DNA from: a candidate division TM6 bacterium GW2011_GWF2_32_72
GTDB taxonomy: Bacteria > Babelota > Babeliae > Babelales > GWF2-32-72
NCBI GenBank assembly: GCA_000989525.1
Contig: LBON01000005.1
Location: 1 to 64,000, forward strand
Length of the DNA: 64,000 nucleotides
Reading direction: 5' to 3'
In this document: positions 33,341 to 42,000 of the stretch, piece by piece
Numbering within the stretch: position 1 is the stretch's first letter
How the letters are laid out: each line of letters opens with the position of its first letter
Translations under genes and position numbers: made by a program
The notes under the pieces: model-generated
What the model saw: only the letters and a program-made list of their open reading frames with translations
Database searches by the model: none
Told to the model about the DNA's origin: nothing

Positions 33341-34897
33341 ATGTTTGTTTGGATTATAGGAGCGGTTTCTTTATTGATAATCGCAATTGGTCTCGTGATA
33401 TTACGCGCAGCCAACGCAAAATTTGCTAAGGCATCGGAGTTAATGAGTGATGCAAAAAATCGTTGGAAGAATGTTAAGCAAGAAATTGAAACAGAGCGTC
33501 GCGAAGCATTACTGAAACTTAAAGATGAAATTTATAAAAAAAGAAATGAGTTTGAATTAGAAATTAAACGTGACAAGATAACTTTGGAACGTTTGCAAAA
33601 TAAATTGAATGATAAGTCGGAAAGTTTAGAAAAAAAAGAGCAACAATTAGATGACCTCAAAAGAGAGCTTCAACAGAAAGAACGCGCTGTTTCAAGAAAT
33701 GAAGACATGCTTCGTTTGAATGAAACTAAGTTGAAAAATCTTTATGATGAATTGATTAATAAATTAGAGCGTTCTAGTAATATGACCCAAGAAGAGGCTA
33801 AACAAGCTTTATTTGATACTTTAAAAGCGGAAGTACAGCTTGCAAGTCAAAAATGGGTACAAAAGGTTGAAGAAGAGGCTCGTCAAACAGCAAAACAAAA
33901 ATCAATTGATATCGTAATTGGTGCTATGCAGAGATTTAGCGTAGATCAAGTTGCTCCTCATGCCTCAAATACCGTTCAACTTCCAAATGAAGATATGAAG
34001 GGACGTATTATTGGTAAAGAAGGTAGAAATATCAAGTCTTTGGAAATGGCAACCGGCATGGAGTTTGTAATTGGTGAAATTCCAGAAATAATTACTATTT
34101 CCGGCTTCAATCCGGTGCGTCGCGAAGTTGCAAAACGCGCATTAGAAGTTCTTGTTGCAGATGGTCGAATTAATCCGACAAAAATTGAAGAAACTGTCGC
34201 AAAATGTGAACAAGAAGTGGATGAAATTATTGAAGAAAAGGGTCGAGAAGCGGTTCTTGAATTTAATCTTCAAGGTGTTCATATGGACATAATTAAATTG
34301 CTTGGAAAATTACATTTTCGAACTAGTTTTTCACAAAATGTTTTGGCCCACAGTAAAGAAGTTGCTTTCATAGCTCGAATGCTAGCAGAAGAGTTAGGCC
34401 TCGATGGCAAAATAGCTTTAAGAGCTGGATTATTCCATGATATAGGCAAGGCTTTGTCTGAAGAAATAGAAGGGCCTCATGCTTCAATAGGTGCGGATGT
34501 GTTACGTCGATGTGGTGAAGATGCAAGAGTTGTTAATGCTGTTGCCGCTCACCATGAAGAAAGTGAATTTAAATCAGAATATGCTCCGATCGTTTTAATC
34601 GCAGATGCCATCTCAGCGTCTCGTCCAGGAGCAAGAAGAGAAACATTATCAGCATATTTAAAACGGCTTGAAAAGCTTGAAGAAATTGCGAATTCGTTTG
34701 AAGGCGTAAAGAAAGCTTACGCTTTACAAGCTGGTCGTGAAATTAGGGTCATTGTTCAAGAAGATTTTTTGACTGATGAAAAATCTGCAGAATTAGCAAG
34801 AAATTTGGCTCAAGCGATTGAAGCGAATATTAATTTTCCAGGTCAAATAAAAGTTAATGTTATTCGAGAAAAAAGGGCTATCGAGTACGCGAGGTAA
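33341..34897 (+). CDS. rny: Ribonuclease Y
   Basis: 518 aa from the ATG at 33341 (site TTAGGAAAAT upstream). An N-terminal membrane helix (FVWIIGAVSLLIIAIGLVIL) is followed by a long coiled coil to about residue 190, a KH domain with MKGRIIGKEGRNIKSLE, and an HD domain with AHSKEVAFIARMLAEEL and AGLFHDIGKAL, then VAAHHEE. It is an endonuclease starting mRNA decay at the membrane. The stop and the ymdB start are four bases apart. Confidence 0.97.
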   Translation: MFVWIIGAVSLLIIAIGLVILRAANAKFAKASELMSDAKNRWKNVKQEIETERREALLKLKDEIYKKRNEFELEIKRDKITLERLQNKLNDKSESLEKKEQQLDDLKRELQQKERAVSRNEDMLRLNETKLKNLYDELINKLERSSNMTQEEAKQALFDTLKAEVQLASQKWVQKVEEEARQTAKQKSIDIVIGAMQRFSVDQVAPHASNTVQLPNEDMKGRIIGKEGRNIKSLEMATGMEFVIGEIPEIITISGFNPVRREVAKRALEVLVADGRINPTKIEETVAKCEQEVDEIIEEKGREAVLEFNLQGVHMDIIKLLGKLHFRTSFSQNVLAHSKEVAFIARMLAEELGLDGKIALRAGLFHDIGKALSEEIEGPHASIGADVLRRCGEDARVVNAVAAHHEESEFKSEYAPIVLIADAISASRPGARRETLSAYLKRLEKLEEIANSFEGVKKAYALQAGREIRVIVQEDFLTDEKSAELARNLAQAIEANINFPGQIKVNVIREKRAIEYAR

Positions 34898-34901
34898 AAA
34901 A

Positions 34902-35723
34902 GTGGCAAAGCTTAGATTTTTAATGATCGGTGATGTTGTTGGTGCAATCGGTCGCATAATGTATCAAAAACACATAAAGGCATTGAAAGAAAAATTTAAT
35001 GTTAATGGTGTTATTGTAAATGGAGAAAATTCTGTTCATGGTCGAGGTATAACATCAAAAGCGGTTAAGTTTTTTAAACATAATGAAGTTGATATGATTA
35101 CGTCTGGAAATCATGTGTGGGCGCAACGAGAAATAATTCCAACATTGGAAGAAAAAAAAGACCTCTTAAGGCCGGCAAATTATCCTTCAGGTGTTCCAGG
35201 TACTGGAATTGGTTTTTTTGATTGTGAAGGTTATAAGGTAGCAGTTATCAATTTACAGGGTCGTGTTTTTATGCATGATGATGTTGATTGTCCTTTCCGT
35301 TCAGCTGATTCCATTTTAACGTATGTAAAAAGTCAAACTAATATTGTTTTAATTGATTTTCACGCCGAAGCTACATCAGAAAAGATGGGCTTGGCATACT
35401 ATCTTGATGGACGTGTGAGCGCTGTTGTAGGAACACACACACATGTTCAAACAGCCGATGAAAGAGTTTTGCCAGGAGGAACGGCTTACATATCAGATAT
35501 TGGAATGGTTGGTGCGTTAAATTCAATGATTGGTGTTAAAAAAGAGATAGTGATTCAGAAATTTTTAACTCAAATACCTGTTAAATTTGAAGTTGATGAT
35601 GAACCACCAATTGTTTTAAGCGGCGTTTGTATAGAAGTTGACACAAAAACAGGTAAAGCAACTAGTATTGAACGCGTAAGAATAGTTGATTCGGATGTGG
35701 TATTAGATTTTCATTCTTGTTAA
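34902..35723 (+). CDS. YmdB-family metallophosphoesterase
   Basis: 273 aa from the GTG at 34902, chosen because GAGGT lies at 34891-34895. Motifs: FLMIGDVVGAIGR, VNGENSVHGRGITSK, MITSGNHVWAQREI, ANYPSGVPGTG, LIDFHAEATSEKMG and VVGTHTHVQTADERVLPGG. These are the metal ligands of the TIGR00282 family. B. subtilis YmdB is a cyclic-nucleotide phosphodiesterase, encoded just after rny as here. Confidence 0.94.
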   Translation: MAKLRFLMIGDVVGAIGRIMYQKHIKALKEKFNVNGVIVNGENSVHGRGITSKAVKFFKHNEVDMITSGNHVWAQREIIPTLEEKKDLLRPANYPSGVPGTGIGFFDCEGYKVAVINLQGRVFMHDDVDCPFRSADSILTYVKSQTNIVLIDFHAEATSEKMGLAYYLDGRVSAVVGTHTHVQTADERVLPGGTAYISDIGMVGALNSMIGVKKEIVIQKFLTQIPVKFEVDDEPPIVLSGVCIEVDTKTGKATSIERVRIVDSDVVLDFHSC

Positions 35724-35750
35724 TTGGATTATTGTTATTCAAGGGTTAAT

Positions 35751-36662
35751 ATGATTTTTTTAGCATTTTTATTGTTTGCTTGTTTGGCATCGACTTTTCA
35801 TATGGGTGCGCAAGTTGTTAAAGTGTCGGATTCCTTTTTCTTTGTTGGATTTAGAATGATCTTAGCCGGTCTTTTGATGCTAAGTTATCTATTTTTCTTT
35901 AATAAAAAATATTTCAAAATTCAGCGCAAGGATTTATGGCTTTTTGTTCAATTTACATTATCTTTAATTTTTTTATCCTACAATTTAGAATTTTTGGGAA
36001 TGCGCTATTTAAATCCTTCCAAAGCGTGTTTGTTCTTTAGTATGACTCCATTTATTACTGTTATTTTTGAACGTTTTATTTTTTCAACTAAAATAACTTT
36101 TAAAAAATTCATTGGGTTAGTTATTGGTATTTTGGGATATGCCCCGCTTGTCATGGCAAAAACTGTTGGCGCAGAAAGTACCGTTGCACACGTTGCATTT
36201 TTTTCTTGGCCTGAACTAATTATGCTTGGCTCTGTGGTTTGCTATTCATATGGTTGGATTGTAATGAAAGAGCTTTCTCAAGTAAAACAATATTCACCTA
36301 TTTTAATAAATGGTGTTGGAATGTTTTCTGGTGGGGTTGCTACGATGGTAATGGCTTTATCGCAACCGTTATTTTTCAATGTTGGTCCTTTGGTTACCAA
36401 TTGGCCTTTATTTCTTACTTTTACCCTTTTAATGATCTTTGTAGCAAATATAATTGGTTATAATTTATACGGATATTTACTTAGATTTTATTCAGCAACA
36501 TTTATGTCTTTGTTGGGTTTTGTGGCACCTTTGTTTTCCGCTCTTATAGGATATACTTTGGGCACAGAAGTTTTAACTTGGCATTTTTTTGTGTCAGCAA
36601 TTACAGTATTTATTGGTTTGATTATTTTCCATCAAGATGAATTGGTAGAAGTTACAAATTAA
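35751..36662 (+). CDS. EamA/DMT-family transporter, copy 1
   Basis: 303 aa from the ATG at 35751, after CAAGGG. Ten membrane helices in two EamA halves. Features: FVGFRMILAGLLMLSYLFFF near the start, NPSKACLFFSMTPFITVIFE in helix 3-4, and GYNLYGYLLRFYSATFMSLL in the second half. It is a paralogue of the next gene, sharing the motifs F-x-V-G-x-R-M-I, K-A-C-L and YNLYG. Substrate unknown; metabolite uptake from a host is plausible. It follows ymdB by 27 bases. Confidence 0.87.
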   Translation: MIFLAFLLFACLASTFHMGAQVVKVSDSFFFVGFRMILAGLLMLSYLFFFNKKYFKIQRKDLWLFVQFTLSLIFLSYNLEFLGMRYLNPSKACLFFSMTPFITVIFERFIFSTKITFKKFIGLVIGILGYAPLVMAKTVGAESTVAHVAFFSWPELIMLGSVVCYSYGWIVMKELSQVKQYSPILINGVGMFSGGVATMVMALSQPLFFNVGPLVTNWPLFLTFTLLMIFVANIIGYNLYGYLLRFYSATFMSLLGFVAPLFSALIGYTLGTEVLTWHFFVSAITVFIGLIIFHQDELVEVTN

Positions 36663-36681
36663 TAAGTGAAATAAATTGATA

Positions 36682-36724
36682 AAGACTCGATTCCCAACGA
36701 ATCTTGGAATCGAGTCTTTGTTTT
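36682..36724 (+). terminator. Terminator between the EamA genes
   Basis: AAGACTCGATTCC (36682-36694) and GGAATCGAGTCTT (36706-36718) form a perfect 13-base stem with a T-rich tail. The second EamA gene is therefore likely transcribed separately. Confidence 0.9.
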
Positions 36725-36740
36725 ATAAATAAGGAAAACA

Positions 36741-37646
36741 ATGTATTTAGTTTTTTTGATGTATTTATTATTTGCTTCAACATTTACAATTGGTAAAGCT
36801 GCATTACAATTTGCACCGCCTTTTTGGTTTGTGGGTGTACGAATGATTATTGCGGGTTTGCTTTTGCTTGGTTATTTATATTTTTTTAAACGTAAAAAAT
36901 TGTTTTTGCGAACGGCAGATTGGGCTATTTTAGGTAGTATTATAATATTTCATATCTTTTTACCTTATTCGGCAGAGTTTTGGGCTTTGCAATATATTTC
37001 CGCCCCTAAAGCATGTTTGATGTATAATTTGTCCCCTTTTATTTCTGCATTTTTTTCTTACATTTGGTTTGCTGAAAAAATGACCAATAAAAAATGGTTG
37101 GGTTTGCTAATTGGTTTTTTTGCCCTTATACCGTCTTTGGTTGCAACAAATGGTGTTAATGCGTTTTTATTTTTTTCATGGGCAGAAATTGTAATGTTGA
37201 TTTCTGTGGTTTCATCTGTTTATGGATGGGTCTTATTTAGAGACTTAGTAAAATTACGCGGTTATTCTCCATTTATGATAAATGGTATGGCGATGTTGAT
37301 TGGTGGTATTTTTTCATTAAGTCTTTCACCAATGGTAGAAAGTTGGAAAGGTCTTCTTCCATTGACAGGAAATTTGATGGAATTTGCAACATTACTTGGC
37401 ATGATTATTTTGATTGCGAATGTAATTTCATACAATTTATATGGTTGGCTATTACATAAATATACTGCTTCATTTTTATCTTTTGCAGGTTTTTTGACGC
37501 CCGTTTTTTCAGCGTTTTTTGATTGGTTTATTACAGGTAAACTTTCTGTAGGACCAAGCTTTTTTATTTCTGTAGGTTTAATTTTATTGGGTCTTTATAT
37601 TTTTTATAGTGAAGAGCTTAAACAGGGATATATTGTAAAAGAATAA
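36741..37646 (+). CDS. EamA/DMT-family transporter, copy 2
   Basis: 301 aa, start ATG at 36741 after AAGGAAAA. Ten membrane helices with FVGVRMIIAGLLLLGYLYFF, SAPKACLMYNLSPFISAFF and SYNLYGWLLHKYTASFLSF. It is clearly related to copy 1 over the full length but diverged, so the tandem duplication is old. The two have probably specialised. It ends the long plus-strand run at a two-way terminator. Confidence 0.87.
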   Translation: MYLVFLMYLLFASTFTIGKAALQFAPPFWFVGVRMIIAGLLLLGYLYFFKRKKLFLRTADWAILGSIIIFHIFLPYSAEFWALQYISAPKACLMYNLSPFISAFFSYIWFAEKMTNKKWLGLLIGFFALIPSLVATNGVNAFLFFSWAEIVMLISVVSSVYGWVLFRDLVKLRGYSPFMINGMAMLIGGIFSLSLSPMVESWKGLLPLTGNLMEFATLLGMIILIANVISYNLYGWLLHKYTASFLSFAGFLTPVFSAFFDWFITGKLSVGPSFFISVGLILLGLYIFYSEELKQGYIVKE

Positions 37647-37676
37647 TGTGGCAAATTATATATGAGAAAAAACAAT

Positions 37677-37718
37677 AAAAAAAGAGCCGAAGTTAATAAC
37701 TTCGGCTCTTTTTTTTAA
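37677..37718. terminator. Shared terminator between convergent genes
   Basis: AAAGAGCCGAAGTT (37681-37694) and AACTTCGGCTCTTT form a perfect stem with a three-base loop. A and T runs flank it, so it serves both the EamA gene and the minus-strand gene ending at 37736. Confidence 0.92.
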
Positions 37719-37735
37719 CACTGAATTTTTAACAA

Positions 37736-38458
37736 TTATGCTTTTTTAGTTTCTTTTTCTGTTGGGTTTGTCCAGTCAGCAACGGAGTACATCCACGCAG
37801 AAAAAATGTTAGCTTCTTTGTTATTTGTTATTTCTGCTTTTGTTCTACCATCAACTAAAGAACCAGTAAATCTACATGAGGTAGCTATTATTGCGGCTAG
37901 ATAAGATAGGAAAACACCTCTATTTTTTGTTTTATCAGCGATTTCTTTTAACGTTGCGATTTCATCAAAATCACTTCTTAACGGATTGAATTTGGAAGCA
38001 AACCATTGACGGTAACTTTGTCTATATGTTTTACCATATTTTGCTTTTTTCTCTTTTTCTTTTTCTGTTTCAGAAACAGTAAACCAGTTCCAGGTTCTTG
38101 AACCTAAAGAACTAAACCATTTACCACAACTATCTTTCTTGATTTCTTCTTGTTCTTTTTCAGCAGATTTATATAATTCATGAGATTTATTAATGATTTT
38201 GTTAATTTCTTGTTTTTCTGAACTTTTAGTTGAATCGGCTAAATCATGAGCGGATTCATTAATAAAAGAAAGATTTTCAAGTGTTTTTTCTAGATTGTCT
38301 GTTTGTCTTTTCTCTATTGATTTAATTAGAGTAGCGACTTTTTCACTTTCAGAGTGTAGGCCTTTTGAAAAATCCAAAAGTTCCTTCATTTGATTTGTTG
38401 CCTGAGTTAAGGCAAATGATGTAGCTAAAGCTGCTACGAGCATTTTTTTGTTTAACAT
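37736..38458 (-). CDS. Secreted helical protein of unknown function, 240 aa
   Basis: The ATG at 38458 is chosen because GGAGGAAA lies six bases before it. A signal peptide (NKKMLVAALATSFALTQA) is followed by helical, charged sequence and a middle part rich in aromatic and basic residues (KTYRQSYRQWFASKFNPL). The C-terminal part has hydrophobic stretches. Not recognised. A TATAAT on the minus strand near 38,504 may be its -10 box, and a perfect inverted repeat GGTATT-AATTC-AATACC lies at 38,529-38,545. Confidence 0.6.
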   Translation of the reverse strand: MLNKKMLVAALATSFALTQATNQMKELLDFSKGLHSESEKVATLIKSIEKRQTDNLEKTLENLSFINESAHDLADSTKSSEKQEINKIINKSHELYKSAEKEQEEIKKDSCGKWFSSLGSRTWNWFTVSETEKEKEKKAKYGKTYRQSYRQWFASKFNPLRSDFDEIATLKEIADKTKNRGVFLSYLAAIIATSCRFTGSLVDGRTKAEITNNKEANIFSAWMYSVADWTNPTEKETKKA

Positions 38459-38571
38459 ATTGTTTCCTCCATATGTGTTAAACATTGATAAATAACCATC
38501 ACATTATACTTTAAGTTTATAGGGTCTAGGTATTAATTCAATACCCCCGCCTCCTTAGCCTAAATATCTTT

Positions 38572-39645
38572 TCAGTTTGTAATTTTAAAGCCTAATTGAG
38601 GTTCGTATTTAGAAAGTCGTCTTCTTTCAATCCATCTAATAATCGCTGATTTTGGTTTGTTGAGTAACCATTGTATTGGCGTGGCAACGATATTAAAGTT
38701 TGCTAGTTCAATTCCGCCGTATAGGCCGAGTTTTCCTATATAGATAGGATTAAACATTTTTAATAAGGAACTATCTTGTTGATTTTCCATGTTTGTTACA
38801 AAATTATTAAATTTTGTGGATATGCAAGTTGGTGTATGTTTACTGCCTAATAAAAGGTTTATCGGCTTAAATAGATGCATTGTTGTACCTACTGCAAAAG
38901 TCGTTAAAAGATCAAAAGGAAGAGCTATAAGCCTGGATGTTGAATAAATGTTATGTTTGATTTTAAGACCTTCTCTGATAATAATTTTTTCCATGAATTC
39001 TGAATATTTGGAGTTTTTATTATTTTTTATGGTCAATTCATCTATAAAAATAATTTTATTAGTTGATTTTATCCATAATTGACTGCCTAATATGATTTTA
39101 TTAATTTGGTCGGCAGGGACAGTTCTTTGATCTTGGATACCGGCATTTATTGTTGCCAACTGAATGTAATTAGGGTTTATTTGTTTTATTTCAATTTTAT
39201 CTGGATCTGGAATTCCTGCTTTATGAAGGGCAAGTCGTACAAAGTTTTGAACAGAAATAGAAACGGGTGTATCTTCTTTGGCTCCATAAAGGTCTATTTG
39301 ATAACCTTTTCTCCAGATTTGGCTTGCTGTGCTCCAACATGGTTTTATATAGTGACTTGAAGCTTTCCATATATCCCATGTCTGTTTACCATAAGTCCAG
39401 GCACTTTTTTCTTTTTTTTCTATAGATGCTTGAGCTTTTTGTTTTACAATATTGTAGATTGTAGGCTTTATTTCAACGTCCCAATAAAGTTTTCCTAGAG
39501 GTTTGATGCTTTCTGACCAAACTTGAGATAAGGAAATATCTTCATCTTCGGATAGATCTTCATCAGCATAAGCTGGCATAAACTGTCCAAATCCGATTAA
39601 GATTAAAAGACCGAATAGGAAATTGTTTTTTATTGTTTTATTCAT
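38572..39645 (-). CDS. Secreted protein of unknown function, 357 aa
   Basis: A signal peptide (NNFLFGLLILIGFGQFMPAYA) is followed by an acidic stretch (DEDLSEDEDIS) and an aromatic-rich helical region. Later IPDPDKIEIKQINPNY and DELTIKNNKN precede IIIREGLKIKHNI, which is at the place where a protease might carry its metal motif but lacks HExxH. A membrane-like segment LIALPFDLLTTFAVG follows. No family is recognised. Its promoter area contains CGATAAGATTATCG (39,704-39,717), a six-base inverted repeat. Confidence 0.55.
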   Translation of the reverse strand: MNKTIKNNFLFGLLILIGFGQFMPAYADEDLSEDEDISLSQVWSESIKPLGKLYWDVEIKPTIYNIVKQKAQASIEKKEKSAWTYGKQTWDIWKASSHYIKPCWSTASQIWRKGYQIDLYGAKEDTPVSISVQNFVRLALHKAGIPDPDKIEIKQINPNYIQLATINAGIQDQRTVPADQINKIILGSQLWIKSTNKIIFIDELTIKNNKNSKYSEFMEKIIIREGLKIKHNIYSTSRLIALPFDLLTTFAVGTTMHLFKPINLLLGSKHTPTCISTKFNNFVTNMENQQDSSLLKMFNPIYIGKLGLYGGIELANFNIVATPIQWLLNKPKSAIIRWIERRRLSKYEPQLGFKITN

Positions 39646-39768
39646 AAATATAACCTCTCTCTAAAGTTTATTTAACACTTTAGTTTCTGTTTAATAGGTT
39701 ATACGATAAGATTATCGAGTCAATCGGGTTCGGCCCAACAAAGTTTTGAATGTCTAATTGAAATTTAG

Positions 39769-40368
39769 CTATTTAAGCACTTGACCTGTCATGTGCTGCC
39801 AGATCGCCAAATCCAGGTAATCTAGGGGAATTTGAGCCTGTTTAAGGATTTCTTCTAATTTTAGATAATTTTTTTTGGATAAATTTGAGGGTATTTCTTG
39901 GATTAGACCTTTTTGAAGCATAAAACGAAGTATGTGTCTATCGATTATGGCTACATCAGGCCTTCCTGTATTTCTAAGAAAATGGGAAGCCTCTTTGAAT
40001 CCTAGTCCTTTAATGTGTTTAACTAAAAATTCACGGGCGCAAATGGAGCTTAAGGGTTCCGTAAGATCCTTTATATTTTTGTATTTGCGGGCTAAAACTA
40101 TGAATTTAGCCTTGTTATTGTGGAATCGGTGTCCATAAGATTTGATGGTTTCGGCGATTTGGGTTTCTGGTAGATTCAAAAAACCGTCTGGTCTCAAGTT
40201 TTGTTGAATAGCGATGGCCGATTTAGCTTTAGAATTTGCAGTAAGCAGGCAAAAACAAAGTTCGCTGAACCATTCTTGCCAAGAAGCTTCTTTTAGTTGT
40301 TTGAATTCTTTTAGGCGAATATCGACCAAATTTGGATCAAAACTAAGGTTTTTAAGTATGTTTAACAT
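39769..40368 (-). CDS. ogg: 8-oxoguanine DNA glycosylase/AP lyase, Ogg2 type
   Basis: About 199 aa from the ATG at 40368; a TTG start upstream at 40455 would add 29 residues with no support. Similar over its whole length to archaeal Ogg2 (for example Methanocaldococcus): WFSELCFCLLTANSKAKSA, LPETQIAETIKSYGHRFHNN, the helix-hairpin-helix GLGFKEASHFLRNTG with the catalytic Lys, and VAIIDRHILR with the catalytic Asp, ending DLAIWQHMTGQVLK. It removes oxidised guanine and nicks the abasic site. This family is mainly archaeal and scattered in bacteria, which suggests horizontal transfer. Confidence 0.92.
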   Translation of the reverse strand: MLNILKNLSFDPNLVDIRLKEFKQLKEASWQEWFSELCFCLLTANSKAKSAIAIQQNLRPDGFLNLPETQIAETIKSYGHRFHNNKAKFIVLARKYKNIKDLTEPLSSICAREFLVKHIKGLGFKEASHFLRNTGRPDVAIIDRHILRFMLQKGLIQEIPSNLSKKNYLKLEEILKQAQIPLDYLDLAIWQHMTGQVLK

Positions 40369-40528
40369 CTTATAAGTCTTATCATTAAAGGTTAAATGTT
40401 GTTTTAGTGTAAATCTTTTTAAGGATTTGGCGAATTTAATTGATAAGCTGAGCAATAATTTACTTTAAAGCTCTATTTATGTATCCTAATTTATCATATT
40501 GTTAACCCTTATTCTGAGCTTTAAAATA

Positions 40529-41947
40529 ATGAAATTACCAAATATAAAAGAAAATTTTGCAGATTGGTACAACGAGGTTATTTATGCATCCGAGTTGGCA
40601 GATCAATCTCCTGTTCGCGGATGTATAGTAATTCGACCATATGGGACAGCCCTTTGGGAAAATATGAAGTCTGTTTTGGATGAAAAATTTAAACAACACG
40701 GTGTTCAAAATGCATTATTTCCATTATTAATTCCTGAATCATTTTTGAAAAGAGAAGCTGAACACATAGAGGGTTTTGCGCCTGAATTGGCTGTTGTTAC
40801 ACATGCTGGCGGTAAAAAATTAGAAGAAAATCTTGTAATTCGACCAACATCTGAAACTATGATTCATTTTATGTTTGCAAAGTGGATTAGGTCATGGCGA
40901 GATTTACCTTTAAAAATTAATCAATGGGCAAATGTGATGCGTTGGGAAATGAGGCCACGTGCTTTTTTAAGAACATCTGAATTTTTTTGGCAAGAAGGCC
41001 ACACCGCGCATTTAACGCAAGAAGAAGCTAATAAAATGGTTTTGGATATTTTGAAAGAGTATGTAGATTTTGCCGAAAATTATTTAGCAATTTCTGTTAT
41101 TACTGGTTTAAAATCAGATGCAGAAAAGTTTCCAGGTGCTGATTATACTTATACATTTGAATCTTTTATGCCAGATGGAAAAGGCCTTCAAATGGGGACT
41201 TCTCATCTGCTTTCGCAAAACTTTGCAAAATCTTTTGATATGAAATTTCAAGATCAAGAAGGCAAGCAATCATTCCCATATCTTACAAGTTGGGGTGTTT
41301 CAACTCGTTTAATTGGCGCAACTGTTATGGCGCATGGTGATGATAAAGGGTTGGTTCTTCCCCCTAAGATAGCTCCAATTCAAGTTGTGATTATTCCAAT
41401 TTTAAAAAAAGATGCAAATAACCAAGCAACTTTAGATGCTGCTTATAAGATAAAAGATTCTTTGATTGTAAAAGGCATTCGTGTTTTGGTTGATGATAAT
41501 GATCAACAATCGCCTGGATTTAAATTTAACAACTGGGAAATGAAAGGCGTGCCTTTGAGAATTGAAGTTGGGCCAAGAGACTTAGAAAATGGTCAAGCAA
41601 TTGTTGCTGATAGACTTGGCATGAATAAAGAGGCTGTTGTATTAACGAATATTATAAATTATTCAGAAGCGCTTCTTCTTAAGGTGCAAAAGGAAATGTT
41701 TGAACGCAGTAAAATACAACAAAATAAAATGCTTCATAAGATTGCAAAACTTTCTGAGTTTGGACCATTATTAGATACAGACGGAATTTATATTAAAACG
41801 GGTTGGTGTAAAAATCCGGCTTGCGAAAAAGAATTGAAAAACTTTAAAGCATCTACCAGATGTTTGTTGCAAACACATGAACTTGTTGACTGTTTTTATT
41901 GTGGTGAAAAAAGCAAAGGTGATGTCTTGGTGGCAAGGTCATATTAA
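40529..41947 (+). CDS. proS: Prolyl-tRNA synthetase, archaeal/eukaryote-like type
   Basis: 472 aa from the ATG at 40529. The form is the short one without the bacterial editing insert: NFADWYNEVIYASELADQSP at the start, GCIVIRPYGTALWENM, motif 2 with RWEMRPRAFLRTSEFFWQEG, and the anticodon-binding domain with VDDNDQQSPGFKFNNWEMKG. The C-terminal zinc-like end has CKNPACEKE and CFYCGEKSKGDVL. This ProRS type is found in archaea, eukaryotes and some bacteria. An internal Cys set suggests a bound zinc. Confidence 0.96.
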   Translation: MKLPNIKENFADWYNEVIYASELADQSPVRGCIVIRPYGTALWENMKSVLDEKFKQHGVQNALFPLLIPESFLKREAEHIEGFAPELAVVTHAGGKKLEENLVIRPTSETMIHFMFAKWIRSWRDLPLKINQWANVMRWEMRPRAFLRTSEFFWQEGHTAHLTQEEANKMVLDILKEYVDFAENYLAISVITGLKSDAEKFPGADYTYTFESFMPDGKGLQMGTSHLLSQNFAKSFDMKFQDQEGKQSFPYLTSWGVSTRLIGATVMAHGDDKGLVLPPKIAPIQVVIIPILKKDANNQATLDAAYKIKDSLIVKGIRVLVDDNDQQSPGFKFNNWEMKGVPLRIEVGPRDLENGQAIVADRLGMNKEAVVLTNIINYSEALLLKVQKEMFERSKIQQNKMLHKIAKLSEFGPLLDTDGIYIKTGWCKNPACEKELKNFKASTRCLLQTHELVDCFYCGEKSKGDVLVARSY

Positions 41948-42000
41948 TACCTAGGAATTTATTATAAGGACTGAGTCATTTAAATTAAAAAGGGAATCTG

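Noticed and set aside
38572-39645. Metalloprotease in the 357-aa secreted protein
   Set aside because: The IIIREGLKIKHNI segment lacks the HExxH ligands.
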